Shown one piece after another: positions 63,873 to 64,000 of a DNA stretch of 64,000 nucleotides. Source of the DNA: Cristatella mucedo (Eukaryota > Bryozoa > Phylactolaemata > Cristatellidae); the NCBI GenBank assembly GCA_009760855.2, contig WPIO01000033.1:3763001-3827000 (forward strand), written 5' to 3'. Both the position numbers and the translations under genes were made by a program. Numbering within the stretch: the first letter of the stretch is position 1; each line of letters begins with the position of its first letter. The notes under the pieces are model-generated. The model saw only the letters and a program-made list of their open reading frames with translations. It was not told the origin of the DNA and did no database searches.

Positions 63873-64000
63873 CCTCTGGTACACAACTATATTATAAATA
63901 ACATGTGGCTGACAGTTAGACTAGGGCAGTCGGATCTGAAAGTTAAGGGAATAGGACGACAGGAGATATAATCACAGCTTCAACAATTACATTTGAGTCA

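Overview
This window is nuclear DNA from an invertebrate animal. It holds multi-exon genes with GT-AG introns, tRNA-derived SINEs, L2/CR1-like LINEs, Tc1, MULE and hAT-type DNA transposon remnants, and long dinucleotide microsatellites. The xylosyltransferase carries a WSC domain, which invertebrate enzymes have and vertebrate enzymes lack. I cannot name the phylum from the sequence alone.

Three host genes can be assembled. (1) A KDEL receptor (ERD2/KDELR) lies on the minus strand at the left edge; three coding exons are present and the last is outside the window. (2) A peptide-O-xylosyltransferase lies on the plus strand from 4744 to 42289. I assembled it from 11 exons whose phases all match, giving 904 codons plus stop. 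It has a signal anchor, a WSC domain, a GT14 catalytic domain and the XYLT C-terminal domain. (3) A two-exon ankyrin-SAM scaffold of the USH1G/SANS (or ANKS4B) type lies on the plus strand at 61477-62604 and ends in a class I PDZ ligand. A probable last exon of an unidentified minus-strand gene sits at 63097-63278.

KDELR and XYLT are arranged head to head with only 267 bp between their start codons, which suggests a shared bidirectional promoter. Both products act in the early secretory pathway: one retrieves ER residents from the Golgi, the other starts glycosaminoglycan chains on proteoglycan cores.

Layout: 1-4476 KDELR; 4477-4743 shared promoter; 4744-42289 XYLT, whose introns are loaded with LINEs and SINEs; 42290-61476 intergenic repeats, including a GC-rich block of LTR-like repeats (43.4-52.5 kb), more LINEs and a decayed hAT-type transposase; 61477-62604 SANS; 62605-64000 a convergent gene end.

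Two LINE families are present. Family A has a (TTA)n tail and a 3' stem-loop. Family B has an (ACATT)n-like tail and one copy with an uninterrupted 672-codon reverse transcriptase frame. A tRNA-derived SINE family carries the core of the family A stem-loop, so it probably borrows the family A machinery. Two near-identical family A copies in opposite orientation flank XYLT exon 2. I see no CRISPR array, operon or clearly new multi-gene system; the main points of interest are the gene architectures and the mobile-element relationships.
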